The notes beneath the pieces were generated by a model. That model searched no databases. It worked only from the letters and a program-made list of their open reading frames with translations, and had not been told where the DNA came from. Position numbers and translations under genes: made by a program. This document shows, piece by piece, positions 1 to 8,560 of a stretch of DNA of 64,000 nucleotides (the stretch's first letter is position 1; every line of letters begins with the position of its first letter). The stretch comes from Actinoplanes subtropicus (GTDB lineage: Bacteria; Actinomycetota; Actinomycetes; Mycobacteriales; Micromonosporaceae), in the NCBI RefSeq assembly GCF_000721705.1, contig NZ_JOJL01000007.1, forward strand, positions 1 to 64,000, read 5' to 3'.

Positions 1-979
1 GCGGGGTAGGGGTGATCCGGGTCGACGGGGCGGTGGGGAGGCCGTGGGGATCGGCGGTGTGGGATTGGTCATGTCTTGCTTGGGGGGACCAATCGCCGCC
101 GGGGGCCTCGTGGGGGGACCACTCTTCGTCGAGGGCAGATCCTGGTGGATCTTCGCGGCGGCCCGTCGCATCCTCGGCGGATCTTGTCGGGGCGAAGAAC
201 GGGCCGGGTGGGGCGCTGGCGGGGTAGGCGTACTCCTCGGCGGCGGCCTCGGGACGGCTGGCGGCGCTTTCGGGTGGCTCGTCCGGCCAGCCGGTCGTCG
301 TGGGGTCCCAGGACGGGGCGGGCGGCCTTGAGCGGGGCGGGGGCGTGGGGTGGTGGCCTTCCGGCTTTTCGACGCTCGCGGGCCAGACGGGGTATTCGTC
401 GTCCGGGTCCGCGACGGCCTGAACGTCGTCGAGGCCTGGATGCGGGCCGGCGGGGACCGGGTTGATGATCAGAGGCTGTACGTCGCCGGGCGGCTCGACG
501 GTCGCGCGGCGGACGCCACTGGGCGGATCAATGGTCACTGGATGGGTTGCGCTGGGCGGCGCGTCGGTCGCGCGACGGATACCGCCGTAAAGCGGACGCC
601 GGACGGGCGAGCTTAGGGCGGATGGCGGGTCGGCGCTCCTGAACGGCTCGGCGCTCGCGAACGGCTCGGCGCTCGCGAACGGCTCGGCGCTCGTCACGCT
701 CGTCAGTGGGCCGGCCGTTGTCAGCGGTGCGGCGGTCGCTGTTGGCCCGGCATGGGGGACGCCGGAGTGGGCGAAAGCCGGCGGCGGGGCGCTCCACGGG
801 CGGGAGGGCCGGGCCGCGGCGGGGGTAGGCGGCTGGCTGGGGACGCTGGGGCGGGCGGACGACCTTGACGTGGGCGGCTCCGCCGGCGAGTCGCCAAACG
901 TGGCGATCTCCTCGGTCGGCTCGGCACCCTCCGGGAAGGAACCGTAGCCCCGCATCTGGTTCCGCGAGTCCTCGGTCAC
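1..979 (-). CDS. Disordered Pro/Ala/Glu-rich protein of unknown function, 3' end beyond the window
   Basis: An open frame of at least 326 codons starts at a GTG preceded by GAGGTG and runs off the left edge without a stop, so the C-terminus is missing. It begins MTEDSRNQMRGYGSFPEG and becomes rich in Pro, Ala, Ser and Glu. A hexapeptide SAEPFA recurs three times, and later there are acidic and Trp patches such as DEEWSPHEAPGGDW. I see no signal peptide, membrane span or globular domain. It is on the recX strand but about 400 bp of repeats separate the two, so it is probably not in the recA operon. The frame is favoured over overlapping alternatives because it stays open throughout and has a good ribosome-binding site. 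Function unknown. Confidence 0.55.
   Translation of the reverse strand, partial: MTEDSRNQMRGYGSFPEGAEPTEEIATFGDSPAEPPTSRSSARPSVPSQPPTPAAARPSRPWSAPPPAFAHSGVPHAGPTATAAPLTTAGPLTSVTSAEPFASAEPFASAEPFRSADPPSALSSPVRRPLYGGIRRATDAPPSATHPVTIDPPSGVRRATVEPPGDVQPLIINPVPAGPHPGLDDVQAVADPDDEYPVWPASVEKPEGHHPTPPPRSRPPAPSWDPTTTGWPDEPPESAASRPEAAAEEYAYPASAPPGPFFAPTRSAEDATGRREDPPGSALDEEWSPHEAPGGDWSPQARHDQSHTADPHGLPTAPSTRITPTP
641..694. repeat. 18-bp tandem repeat, three copies, inside a coding frame
   Basis: The unit GAACGGCTCGGCGCTCGC occurs at 641, 659 and 677. It is in frame with the disordered protein, where each copy encodes a six-residue SAEPFA-like step. A half copy precedes the array. Confidence 0.85.
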
Positions 980-1160
980 GGCACCTCACGCTAGCAGCCA
1001 GTGGCGAGTGTCGATCTCCATCATCGACCGCTGCCACTGTCCCTGAGGGACGCGGCGCAGGTCACGGCATACACGCGGAAGCTCGCCGCGCCGCCAAGTC
1101 CCCCGCACCGGTCCGGCACCAGCCGGCCCACGCCGGCCCGGCCGCGGCGTCGGGCATTCG

Positions 1161-1372
1161 CGCGGCCGATCCAGCGCCAGGCTTGCCGTGGCAGCTGCCG
1201 ATCACGCGAGCCGGCCCGGCGCCAGGCTTGGCACAGCGGCTACCGACCACGCGAGCCAGTCCGGCGCCAGGCCTGCCACAGCGGCCGCCGATCATGCGAG
1301 CCGATCCAGCACCAGGCTTGGCACAGCGGCTACCGACCACGCGAGCCAGTCCGGCGCCAGGCTTGCGACAGG
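1161..1372. repeat. 45-bp tandem array downstream of recX
   Basis: Four near-identical 45-bp units start at 1176, 1221, 1266 and 1311. A partial unit follows at 1356 and a half unit precedes the array. The array starts about 15 bp past the recX stop and fills much of the gap (980-1386) before the next gene on the minus strand. Units begin GCCAGGCTTGGCACAGCGG. The length is a multiple of three, so several frames stay open, but none has a ribosome-binding site. I read it as a noncoding minisatellite. Apart from the repeats this gap holds no recognisable gene. Confidence 0.85.
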
Positions 1373-1386
1373 CCGGGGCGGTCCGG

Positions 1387-2529
1387 TTACGAAGGCTCGC
1401 CTGCCTCGTCGGCCAGGGCGTCGGCGTCGATCTGGTCGGCGAACTCGGCAGCCTCGGCATCTCGGGCGGCGAGCGCGTCCTTCACCGCGCGAATGGCCAC
1501 GCCCGCCGGGTAGCCCTTGCGCGCCAGCATGCCGACCAGCCGCCGGAACACCGCCTCGGGTGTGCCCCGGGCCGTGCGCAGCTTGCGGTCCACGAGGGCG
1601 CGGGCGGTCGCTGCCTCTTCCTCGTCGTCGAGGGTCTCGAGCGCCTCGCTCGCCACCTCGGAGTCCACCCCGTGCTGCCGGAGCTCGTTCGCCAGCGCCC
1701 GGCGCGCGAGCCCGCGCCCGTGATGCCGGCTGGAGACCCACGCCCGGGCGAACGCGGCGTCATCGATGATCCCGACCTCGTCATACCGGTCGAGAACCTC
1801 GGCTATCACCTCGCCGGAGATCTCCTTGCGGGCGAGCGCCTTCGCCAGCTCGGCCCGGGTGCGCGGCCGGACCGCCAACTGCCGCAGACAGATCTCCCGC
1901 GCCCGCTCCGACTCGCTCTGCTCGGGCGCGTCGCCCCGCCGAACCGCTTCCCCGGACCCGGCCCCGCCCTCGGCGCCGCTCCTGCCCCGCCTGAAGCCAC
2001 CCCGGCCGCTACCGCCGGGCGCGACGGAGTAGCCGCCCGACCCGCCGGAGGCACCGAGGAAACCGCCCGAACCGCTGGGCCGGGCACGGTAGCCAGCCGA
2101 ACCGCCCAGCTCGCCGCCCCCGGCTGGGTAGCCCGACCCGCTGGACGTGGCGGAGCGACCGCCCGACCCGTCGGCTCCGGCTGGATAGCTGCCGGGCGCG
2201 CTGGACGCACCGGAATGGCCGCCTGGCGTGCTGAACGCACCGGAATGGCCGCCTGGCGTGCTGGACGCGCCGGAATAGCCGCCCGGCTCGCTCGGCGTCG
2301 TCGGGTGGGCGCCCGGCTCGCTCGGCGTCGTCGGGTGGGCGCCCGGCTCGCTCGGCGTCGTGGGGTGGCCGCCCGGCGAGGGTCGGCGGCGGCGGGCGGG
2401 AACGTTGCCGCGTTCCGCCTCGCCGTCGGCGGCCTCGCCGGGCGGGTGCTCATCGGGTGGGTGGCGTGGCGGGCGGGGAGGGAGGGCATCCCACCCGCGC
2501 CCGGAGCGCGCGCCGCGCCGGCCGGCCAT
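1387..2529 (-). CDS. recX: RecX, regulator of RecA, with a long repetitive N-terminal extension
   Basis: RecX binds RecA filaments and inhibits recombinase activity. The RecX fold occupies roughly residues 205-380: a run starting EICLRQLAVRPRTRAELAKAL, then the DAAFARAWV segment and the C-terminal three-helix repeats. The N-terminal 200 residues are low-complexity Gly/Ser/Pro/Thr, with six ten-residue repeats (GAHPTTPSEP and GGHSGASSTP types) encoded by a perfect-to-near-perfect 30-bp array. Bacterial RecX is usually 150-270 residues, so 380 is long. The ATG lies 29 bp after the recA stop and has no strong Shine-Dalgarno, as expected for a gene expressed by read-through from recA. The RecX assignment is firm; the exact start is less so. 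Confidence 0.88.
   Translation of the reverse strand: MAGRRGARSGRGWDALPPRPPRHPPDEHPPGEAADGEAERGNVPARRRRPSPGGHPTTPSEPGAHPTTPSEPGAHPTTPSEPGGYSGASSTPGGHSGAFSTPGGHSGASSAPGSYPAGADGSGGRSATSSGSGYPAGGGELGGSAGYRARPSGSGGFLGASGGSGGYSVAPGGSGRGGFRRGRSGAEGGAGSGEAVRRGDAPEQSESERAREICLRQLAVRPRTRAELAKALARKEISGEVIAEVLDRYDEVGIIDDAAFARAWVSSRHHGRGLARRALANELRQHGVDSEVASEALETLDDEEEAATARALVDRKLRTARGTPEAVFRRLVGMLARKGYPAGVAIRAVKDALAARDAEAAEFADQIDADALADEAGEPS
2191..2370. repeat. 30-bp tandem repeat, six copies, within recX
   Basis: Units start at 2191, 2221, 2251, 2281, 2311 and 2341. Those at 2281 and 2311 are identical and the one at 2341 is nearly so. Each encodes ten residues of the disordered N-terminal part of RecX. 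Confidence 0.9.
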
Positions 2530-2558
2530 CTGGCGTCAGCTCGATCGGGAGGCCGCGG

Positions 2559-3605
<1,047 letters not shown>

Positions 3606-3749
3606 GTCCGCCACCCCTGTATTCGATTTCGCAGGCGTCTTCGCCGATGAGCCTCTGTTCACCACGGGCTACAAGGTAGGCGGTGGGTATGACAAAAATC
3701 CGCCGCCCTGCCACGAGCTGTGGATACCGGGCCGTTGTGGACAATAGCC

Positions 3750-3793
3750 GAACACCTGTACTAGATCGAAGCAACACGCCAGAACAAGCGTAC
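3750..3793 (-). promoter_or_regulatory. Two candidate LexA (SOS) boxes upstream of recA
   Basis: GAACACCTGTAC (3750-3761) and GAACAAGCGTAC (3782-3793) share the pattern GAAC-N4-GTAC. This is one base in one half away from the actinobacterial SOS consensus GAAC-N4-GTTC. They are 32 bp apart, three helical turns, in the gap between DUF3046 and recA. The match is imperfect, so the assignment is tentative. Confidence 0.45.
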
Positions 3794-3803
3794 GAAAGTT
3801 TGA

Positions 3804-4004
3804 TCAGTGCAGGCGGGAAGGCACCCGATCGGGGTACGCCGCCACCACGGCGCGCCAGATGGTAGCCGTGTCGATACCCTCCGCGATGGCCTGGTCGATC
3901 GTGCGGTCCCCCAGGTCGGCGAAGGATTGGTCGGCGGCGATGCTCCGCGCATACGTATCGCCGAAGGCCTGCTCGAGCCGCGCCCAGAAATCCGTCAACC
4001 GCAC
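3804..4004 (-). CDS. DUF3046 family protein
   Basis: This 66-residue protein (MRLTDFWARLEQAFGDTYA...) matches the small DUF3046 family, which in actinobacteria usually sits immediately upstream of recA. The family has no assigned function. It is soluble, mostly helical, with no signal or membrane segment. The GTG start lies exactly six bases after a TAGGCT hexamer (4011-4016) and has no clear Shine-Dalgarno, so a leaderless transcript is likely. A divergent lipoprotein gene shares the promoter gap. Confidence 0.88.
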   Translation of the reverse strand: MRLTDFWARLEQAFGDTYARSIAADQSFADLGDRTIDQAIAEGIDTATIWRAVVAAYPDRVPSRLH

Positions 4005-4010
4005 CTCACG

Positions 4011-4016
4011 AGCCTA
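4011..4016 (-). promoter_or_regulatory. -10 element (TAGGCT) for a leaderless DUF3046 transcript
   Basis: TAGGCT on the minus strand ends six bases before the GTG at 4004, so the start codon coincides with the expected transcription start. Confidence 0.55.
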
Positions 4017-4048
4017 CTCACGGGCGAAGGCGAGTGGCGCGGGCGAGT

Positions 4049-4054
4049 TAGCGT
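4049..4054 (+). promoter_or_regulatory. -10 candidate (TAGCGT) for the lipoprotein gene
   Basis: TAGCGT predicts transcription starting near 4061 and a leader of about 30 bases that contains the GGGGG ribosome-binding site of the gene at 4091. It faces away from the DUF3046 promoter. Confidence 0.35.
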
Positions 4055-4090
4055 CAAAGGTCACCGGCATCGATGTGCGGGGGTACGACG

Positions 4091-4819
4091 ATGTTGACCT
4101 TCCGAGACGTACGCGGCGCTGCGGCACTCACCTTCCTTCTTGTCCTGACCGGCTGCGGGGTGCAGCGACACGGCCTCATCGTCGCCACCGCGCCGGCGAC
4201 CAGCCGCCCGGCGTCCGAGGCCGGCGAGATGCCGGGCATCCCGCCCAATCTCCCCTCCGCGATCGTGGTCACCGCCTCCTCCGCGCCACCGGGCGCCTTC
4301 ACCGCGGCCCAACTCGAGGACGCGCTGCTCACCCTGGCCGACCTCGCGCCGGGCTGGACCGTCGGGACCAGCGCGACCAACTCGACCGGCCAGGCGCCCA
4401 CCGGCTGCGGGCCGCTCGACCGGATCAACACCTGGCCGATGACGAAGGTAGTGATCGGCTTTGTCGCGGGCGACGGCGCCAGCCAACTGGTGGAGGGCGT
4501 CGGCACGATGCCGGAGCCGGACGCGGAGGAATTCCTCCGCGTCGCCCGCTCGGTGGTCGGCACGTGTCACACGGTGACCCTCCAGGCCACCGGAGGCCAC
4601 ACGATCTCCCTCGACCTCAGCGCGCCGCCCGTCGCCCGGATGGGCGACGACTCGTACGGGATCCGGATGGCCTCGCCCGGCGGCATCTCCTTCGACACCG
4701 TCATGATCCGCCGAGGCGGGCTGGTCGTCTCCACGCTGGCTCTGAGCCGGACGCCCGGAACGCTGCTCGCGCCCTTCACTCGACAGGCATGGGCCAAGGC
4801 GGACAGCAAGCTGCGCTGA
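4091..4819 (+). CDS. Lipoprotein with a PknH-like extracellular sensor domain
   Basis: The 242-residue product has a short basic N-terminus, a hydrophobic stretch and a lipobox LVLTGC with the acylated Cys near residue 22, so it should be anchored outside the membrane. A Ser/Thr/Pro-rich linker follows. The rest resembles the PknH C-terminal sensor fold: paired Cys residues at CGPLDR and GTCHTV and a region ending in IRRGGLVVSTLALSRTPG. Such domains occur in lipoproteins and at the ends of receptor kinases and are thought to bind ligands. I chose ATG 4091 over ATG 4073 because GGGGG lies eight to ten bases upstream. Its TGA is directly followed by the stop of the convergent udgX. The domain call is by resemblance. 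Confidence 0.68.
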   Translation: MLTFRDVRGAAALTFLLVLTGCGVQRHGLIVATAPATSRPASEAGEMPGIPPNLPSAIVVTASSAPPGAFTAAQLEDALLTLADLAPGWTVGTSATNSTGQAPTGCGPLDRINTWPMTKVVIGFVAGDGASQLVEGVGTMPEPDAEEFLRVARSVVGTCHTVTLQATGGHTISLDLSAPPVARMGDDSYGIRMASPGGISFDTVMIRRGGLVVSTLALSRTPGTLLAPFTRQAWAKADSKLR

Positions 4820-5494
4820 TCAGGACGGCTTTCCGTACACCGCGGCCGCGGCCACCTTGAGGTCGTCGACCAGGCCGCCGTACGCGATGTCGCGGTTGTC
4901 GGCGCGCAGCACCGCGGAGGGGTGGATCGTCGCCATCGCCTGGATCTCGGCGACCGGAAAGTCCTCCGGGTGCTGGGCCGAGGCCGGCCACGGCAGCAGC
5001 CGGCCGCGCTGCTGGGTGACCCGGAACGACGGGCCGAGCAGCGCCTTGCCCGCGGTCGCCCCGAGCAGCACCACCAGCTCGGGCTTGAGCAACGCGAACT
5101 CGGCGACCACCCAGGGCCGGCAGGCGACGATGTGCGCCGGGCCGGGCGTCTGGTGGATGCGCCGCTTGCCGCGCAGCTCGAAACGGAAATGCTTCACGGC
5201 GTTGGTGATGTAGAGGTCGGCCGGGTCGATGCCGGCGTCGTCGACCGCCTCGCGCAGGAGGCGACCGGCCGGGCCGACGAACGGGAGACCGTGCTGGTCC
5301 TCCACATCGCCCGGCTGCTCGCCGACGAACACGATGCGGGCGTGCTCGGCGCCCCGGCCGAAGACCGTCTGGGTCGCGTTTTCGTACAGCTCGCAGCCCT
5401 GACAGCCGGCGGCGGCCGCCTTCAGGTCGGCGATGCTCGCCGGCCGCGGTGGCACCCATTTCTGCGCGCCGACCGGCGCCTCGGTCCCTGGCAT
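4820..5494 (-). CDS. udgX: UdgX-type uracil-DNA glycosylase
   Basis: The 224-residue protein carries the UdgX hallmarks: motif A GEQPG (58-62), the distinctive loop KRRIH (110-114) and motif B HPSAVL (191-196). Cys31, Cys34 and Cys125 fit an iron-sulfur cluster as in family 4 enzymes. In studied UdgX proteins the His of KRRIH becomes covalently joined to the sugar after uracil removal, leaving the protein tightly bound to DNA. The presence of both motifs predicts the same behaviour here. The ATG is six bases after TAAAAC, with no Shine-Dalgarno. It converges with the lipoprotein gene with no intergenic base. Confidence 0.93.
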   Translation of the reverse strand: MPGTEAPVGAQKWVPPRPASIADLKAAAAGCQGCELYENATQTVFGRGAEHARIVFVGEQPGDVEDQHGLPFVGPAGRLLREAVDDAGIDPADLYITNAVKHFRFELRGKRRIHQTPGPAHIVACRPWVVAEFALLKPELVVLLGATAGKALLGPSFRVTQQRGRLLPWPASAQHPEDFPVAEIQAMATIHPSAVLRADNRDIAYGGLVDDLKVAAAAVYGKPS

Positions 5495-5500
5495 CCCACC

Positions 5501-5506
5501 GTTTTA
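5501..5506 (-). promoter_or_regulatory. -10 candidate (TAAAAC) for a leaderless udgX transcript
   Basis: TAAAAC ends exactly six bases before the udgX ATG. The last base departs from TANNNT, so this is the weakest example of the leaderless layout in the window. Confidence 0.4.
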
Positions 5507-5590
5507 CCCGAAGCGGGAGGAGGTACGCACGGCGGCACCCGCCCGGCGGCCGGCCGTGGTGGGGACCGCCGACGCGTTCGGTGCGACCGC

Positions 5591-6937
5591 TCATCGCGAC
5601 GGCGTCACGAAGCTGGCCGGGCGGGCGGCGGTCGCCACCGCCTCGGCCAGGGCCGGTATCTCGGACTCGTCCAGCGCGCTGATCGTGATGCGGACGCCGG
5701 GTGGCGTGTTGATCCGGAAGAGCGATCCGGGCGCCACCGCGTAGCCCGCGTCGCGGAGCAGGCCGATCGTACGGGTCTCGTCGGCCACGCGTACCCACGT
5801 GTTTATGCCTGTCGCACCCTCGGCCGCGACCCCCCGCTCCTGGATCGCGTCGCAGAGAGATCGGCGTCGCCGGGCGTAGCCGGCGGCCGCTCCCCGGACC
5901 TGAGCCGTCACCTCCTCGTCCAGCCAGAGCCGCAGCAGCAGGCGCTGCAGGACGGTGGAGACCCAGCCGGTGCCCAGGCGCATGCGGCCGACCACCCGGG
6001 CGATCGTGGTCTCATCGCCGGCCACCACGGCGATGCGCAGGTCGGGGCCGTAGGGCTTGGACGCCGACCGGATGAACGCCCACGCCGCGGTGACCGGGCC
6101 GAGGCAGTGCAGCGGGGCGGCGGCGAGCTCGGCGGCGTGATCATCCTCGATCAGCAGGACGTCGCGATGCGCGGCCAGCACCTCGCGCAGGTCGGCCGCG
6201 CGGGTGGCGGAGACGGCGGCGCCGGTCGGATTTTGCGCGCGGACGGTGACCACGACCGCCCGGGCGCCGGAGTGGAGCGCCGCAGCGAGCGACTCCGGAT
6301 CGGGACCCTCCCGATCGATCGTGACCGGCCGGGCGTGCAGGCCGAGCGCGGCGAGCAGGTCGAGCAGGTTGGCCCAGCCCGGATCCTCCACCGCGACCGC
6401 ATCGCCGGGCCGCAGGTGGGCGGTGAGCAGGCGCTCGATGGCGTCGAGCGTGCCCGAGGTCGCGGCGATCGCGGCGCCCTCCATCGGCACCCCGTCGGCG
6501 GCGAGGCGCGGGCGCGCGATGTCGATCAGCTCAGGCATCGCGATCGCGGAGGCATAGCCCTGGGGCGGACCGCCCTCCTCCGCGATGCGGCGCAGCGCCG
6601 GGCCGATCGGCGGCAGCAGCCGCACGTCGGGCTCGCCGGAGGAGAGATCGAGCACACCCTCCGGGATCGGCAGGCGCATCGCCGAGCGCACCCCGGCCAG
6701 CGGCGGCCGGTCGCGGACCCGGGTGCCCCGGCGGCCGTCGGCCTCGACGACGCCGCGACGACGCAGCTCCTGATACGCCTTCGCCACCGTGGCGGGGCTG
6801 ACATTCAGCTCGCCGGCGAGCACGCGGATCGGTGGCAGCGGGGCGCCCCAGTTCCACTCGCCGCGCATGACGCCGGTCTCGATGCTGGCGGAAATCGAGG
6901 CGGCGCTGTCGCCGCTGACCTGATACTGTGCTGGCAC
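5591..6937 (-). CDS. MocR-type regulator: GntR winged helix fused to an aminotransferase-like domain
   Basis: A GntR winged helix-turn-helix occupies residues 12-75 (LPPIRVLAGELNVSPATVAKAYQEL). It is followed by a fold-type I aminotransferase-like domain with NPTG (236-239) and SASK, whose Lys294 should bind pyridoxal phosphate. The 448-residue length is typical of MocR/PdxR/PtsJ regulators, which sense vitamin B6 forms or amino compounds and usually control a divergent neighbour. The divergent gene encodes a pyridoxamine-phosphate-oxidase-fold enzyme, which fits. A perfect 14-bp palindrome lies in the 51-bp gap. The start is a GTG at the family-typical position. Confidence 0.9.
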   Translation of the reverse strand: MPAQYQVSGDSAASISASIETGVMRGEWNWGAPLPPIRVLAGELNVSPATVAKAYQELRRRGVVEADGRRGTRVRDRPPLAGVRSAMRLPIPEGVLDLSSGEPDVRLLPPIGPALRRIAEEGGPPQGYASAIAMPELIDIARPRLAADGVPMEGAAIAATSGTLDAIERLLTAHLRPGDAVAVEDPGWANLLDLLAALGLHARPVTIDREGPDPESLAAALHSGARAVVVTVRAQNPTGAAVSATRAADLREVLAAHRDVLLIEDDHAAELAAAPLHCLGPVTAAWAFIRSASKPYGPDLRIAVVAGDETTIARVVGRMRLGTGWVSTVLQRLLLRLWLDEEVTAQVRGAAAGYARRRRSLCDAIQERGVAAEGATGINTWVRVADETRTIGLLRDAGYAVAPGSLFRINTPPGVRITISALDESEIPALAEAVATAARPASFVTPSR

Positions 6938-6965
6938 AAGGCAGATTCTGTACTAGTACAGTATC
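6922..6965. promoter_or_regulatory. Palindromic operator in the MocR/PPOX-GNAT divergent promoter
   Basis: A perfect palindrome CTGTACTAGTACAG lies at 6948-6961. It is flanked by an inverted pair, GATACTGT at 6922-6929 and ACAGTATC at 6958-6965. MocR regulators bind paired sites between themselves and their target, so this is the probable operator. Its outer half-site overlaps the first codons of the regulator, suggesting autorepression. Confidence 0.6.
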
Positions 6966-6988
6966 AAAGGCAAGCAGGAGGAGCCGGA

Positions 6989-8251
6989 ATGTCCGACACC
7001 TACGCCCAGACGGATCGCACGACCGCCACCCGCCACCGCGACCGGATGTCCTACGACCGCGAGGCCGTCCATGCCATCCTGGACGAGGCGTATGACTGTT
7101 CCGTCGCCTTCGTCGTCGACGGTGAGCCCCGGCTGCTGCCCACCCTGCACGTCCGCGTCGGTGACACGCTCTTTCTGCACGGCTCCTCCGGCGGCCGGAT
7201 GGGCCTGTCGGCCCGCGGCGACGGGTTCCGGGTCTGCGTGAGCGTCACGATCCTCGACGGCATTGTGTACGCGAGGTCACAGAACAACCACAGCGCCAAC
7301 TACCGGTCGGTCATCGTGCACGGCACCGCTCGCCCGGTCGTCGACGCCGACGCCAAGCGGGCCGCCATGCGCGCGCTGGCCGACAAGGTGGGCGCCGGCC
7401 GGGCCGCCGACAGCCGCCCGCCGAACGCACAGGAGTTCGCGGCCACCGCGGTGCTGGCCCTCCCGCTCGACGAGGTCGCCGTGAAGGCCCGCGGGCACGG
7501 CGTCGTCGACGACCCAGCCGACCGTCCGCTCCCCCATTGGGCGGGGGTGCTCCCGGTGAGCCGCGGCTTCGGGCCGCCGCAGACCGACGTGGGCGTGACC
7601 GCCGCGCCGCCGTCCTACCTGCCCGGCGGCGGCTCGCCCTGGGTCAAGCCGGTGCTGCTCGAGGGCCGGCACGTCCGGCTCGAGCCGCTCGCCCACGGGC
7701 ACGTCGACGGGCTCCTCGCCGCGCTCGCCGACGACGAGGTGTGGCGCTACCTGCCGACATTGCCGCCGCGCACGCACGAGCAGATGGCCGAGCACGTCAG
7801 CGACCTGCACCGCCGCCAATGGGCCGGCTTCCAGCTGCCGTGGGCGCAGGTCGAGCCGGCCACCGGCACGGTCATCGGCATCACCACCTATCACGACATC
7901 GACCCGGTCAACCGCTCGCTCGGCATCGGGCACACGATGGTCGGCCGCCGCTGGTGGCGGACCGGGGTGAACACGGAGGCCAAGCTGATGCTGCTGGAGC
8001 ACGCGTTCGAGACGCTCGGCGCGGAGAAGGTGTTCTGGTATACGGACGTCCGCAACGACCGGTCCCAGCAGGCGATCGCCCGGCTCGGCGCGACCCGGGA
8101 CGGCTTGATCCGCAAGCAGCGGCTCCGGCCGGACGGTACGTGGCGCGACACGGTGGTGTTCGCGATGACGTCCGAGGAGTGGCCGGCCGCCTCCGACCGG
8201 CTGCGGGATCGCCTGGCCGCCGGTGGGTCGGCCGCTCTGGCCAGCGCTTAG
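6989..8251 (+). CDS. Fusion of a flavin-binding PPOX-fold domain and a GNAT acetyltransferase
   Basis: The 420-residue protein has two enzymatic halves. Residues 20-205 form a pyridoxamine-5'-phosphate-oxidase-like split barrel (Pyridox_ox_2 type), seen in YDREAVHAILDEAYDCSVAFVVDG, LFLHGSSGG and NYRSVIVHG. Residues 222-420 form a RimJ/RimL-type acetyltransferase, seen in VLLEGRHVRLEPL, the GIGHTMVGRRWWRTGVNTEA core and NDRSQQAIARLGA. PPOX-fold proteins bind FMN or other cofactors; GNAT enzymes transfer acetyl groups to amines. Neither substrate can be read from the sequence. ATG follows AGGAGGA. The gene diverges from a MocR regulator and is probably its target. It ends just before a 36-bp repeat array. 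Confidence 0.88.
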   Translation: MSDTYAQTDRTTATRHRDRMSYDREAVHAILDEAYDCSVAFVVDGEPRLLPTLHVRVGDTLFLHGSSGGRMGLSARGDGFRVCVSVTILDGIVYARSQNNHSANYRSVIVHGTARPVVDADAKRAAMRALADKVGAGRAADSRPPNAQEFAATAVLALPLDEVAVKARGHGVVDDPADRPLPHWAGVLPVSRGFGPPQTDVGVTAAPPSYLPGGGSPWVKPVLLEGRHVRLEPLAHGHVDGLLAALADDEVWRYLPTLPPRTHEQMAEHVSDLHRRQWAGFQLPWAQVEPATGTVIGITTYHDIDPVNRSLGIGHTMVGRRWWRTGVNTEAKLMLLEHAFETLGAEKVFWYTDVRNDRSQQAIARLGATRDGLIRKQRLRPDGTWRDTVVFAMTSEEWPAASDRLRDRLAAGGSAALASA

Positions 8252-8380
8252 GGGTCGTTGCCGCAAACTCGCGGCCGGGGTCCGGACGGGCGTGGGCGCC
8301 TGTTCGTCGGCTTCGGCATCAAACTGGCCACCGCGAGCATCGGCTGACGTGGGTGGCGTCCCGCTCCAGGGCGAGGGCGG

Positions 8381-8560
8381 AACGCCACCGGGCGCCCCTG
8401 CCACGGGCGGCGGCAGAACGCCACCGGGCGCCCCTGCCACGGGCGGCGGCAGAACGCCACCGGGCGCCCCTGCCACGGGCGGCGGCAGAACGCCACCGGG
8501 CGCCGCTGCGACGGGCGCGGGCGGAACGCCACCGGGCGCCAACTGCAACGGCGGGGGCGG
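8381..8560. repeat. 36-bp tandem array between convergent genes
   Basis: Five units of 36 bp start at 8381, 8417, 8453, 8489 and 8525. The consensus begins AACGCCACCGGGCGCCCCTG. The last unit ends at the base before the stop of the spo0M-like gene. The rest of the 309-bp gap (8252-8380) shows nothing recognisable. Confidence 0.9.

Noticed and set aside
1062..1386. Minus-strand frame through the 45-bp array after recX
   Set aside because: It encodes 15-residue repeats but has no ribosome-binding site and lies in a region open in several frames only because the unit is a multiple of three.
4922..6988. Upstream extension of the PPOX-GNAT frame
   Set aside because: It runs antisense to udgX and the MocR gene. 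The ATG at 6989 has AGGAGGA and begins at the domain boundary.
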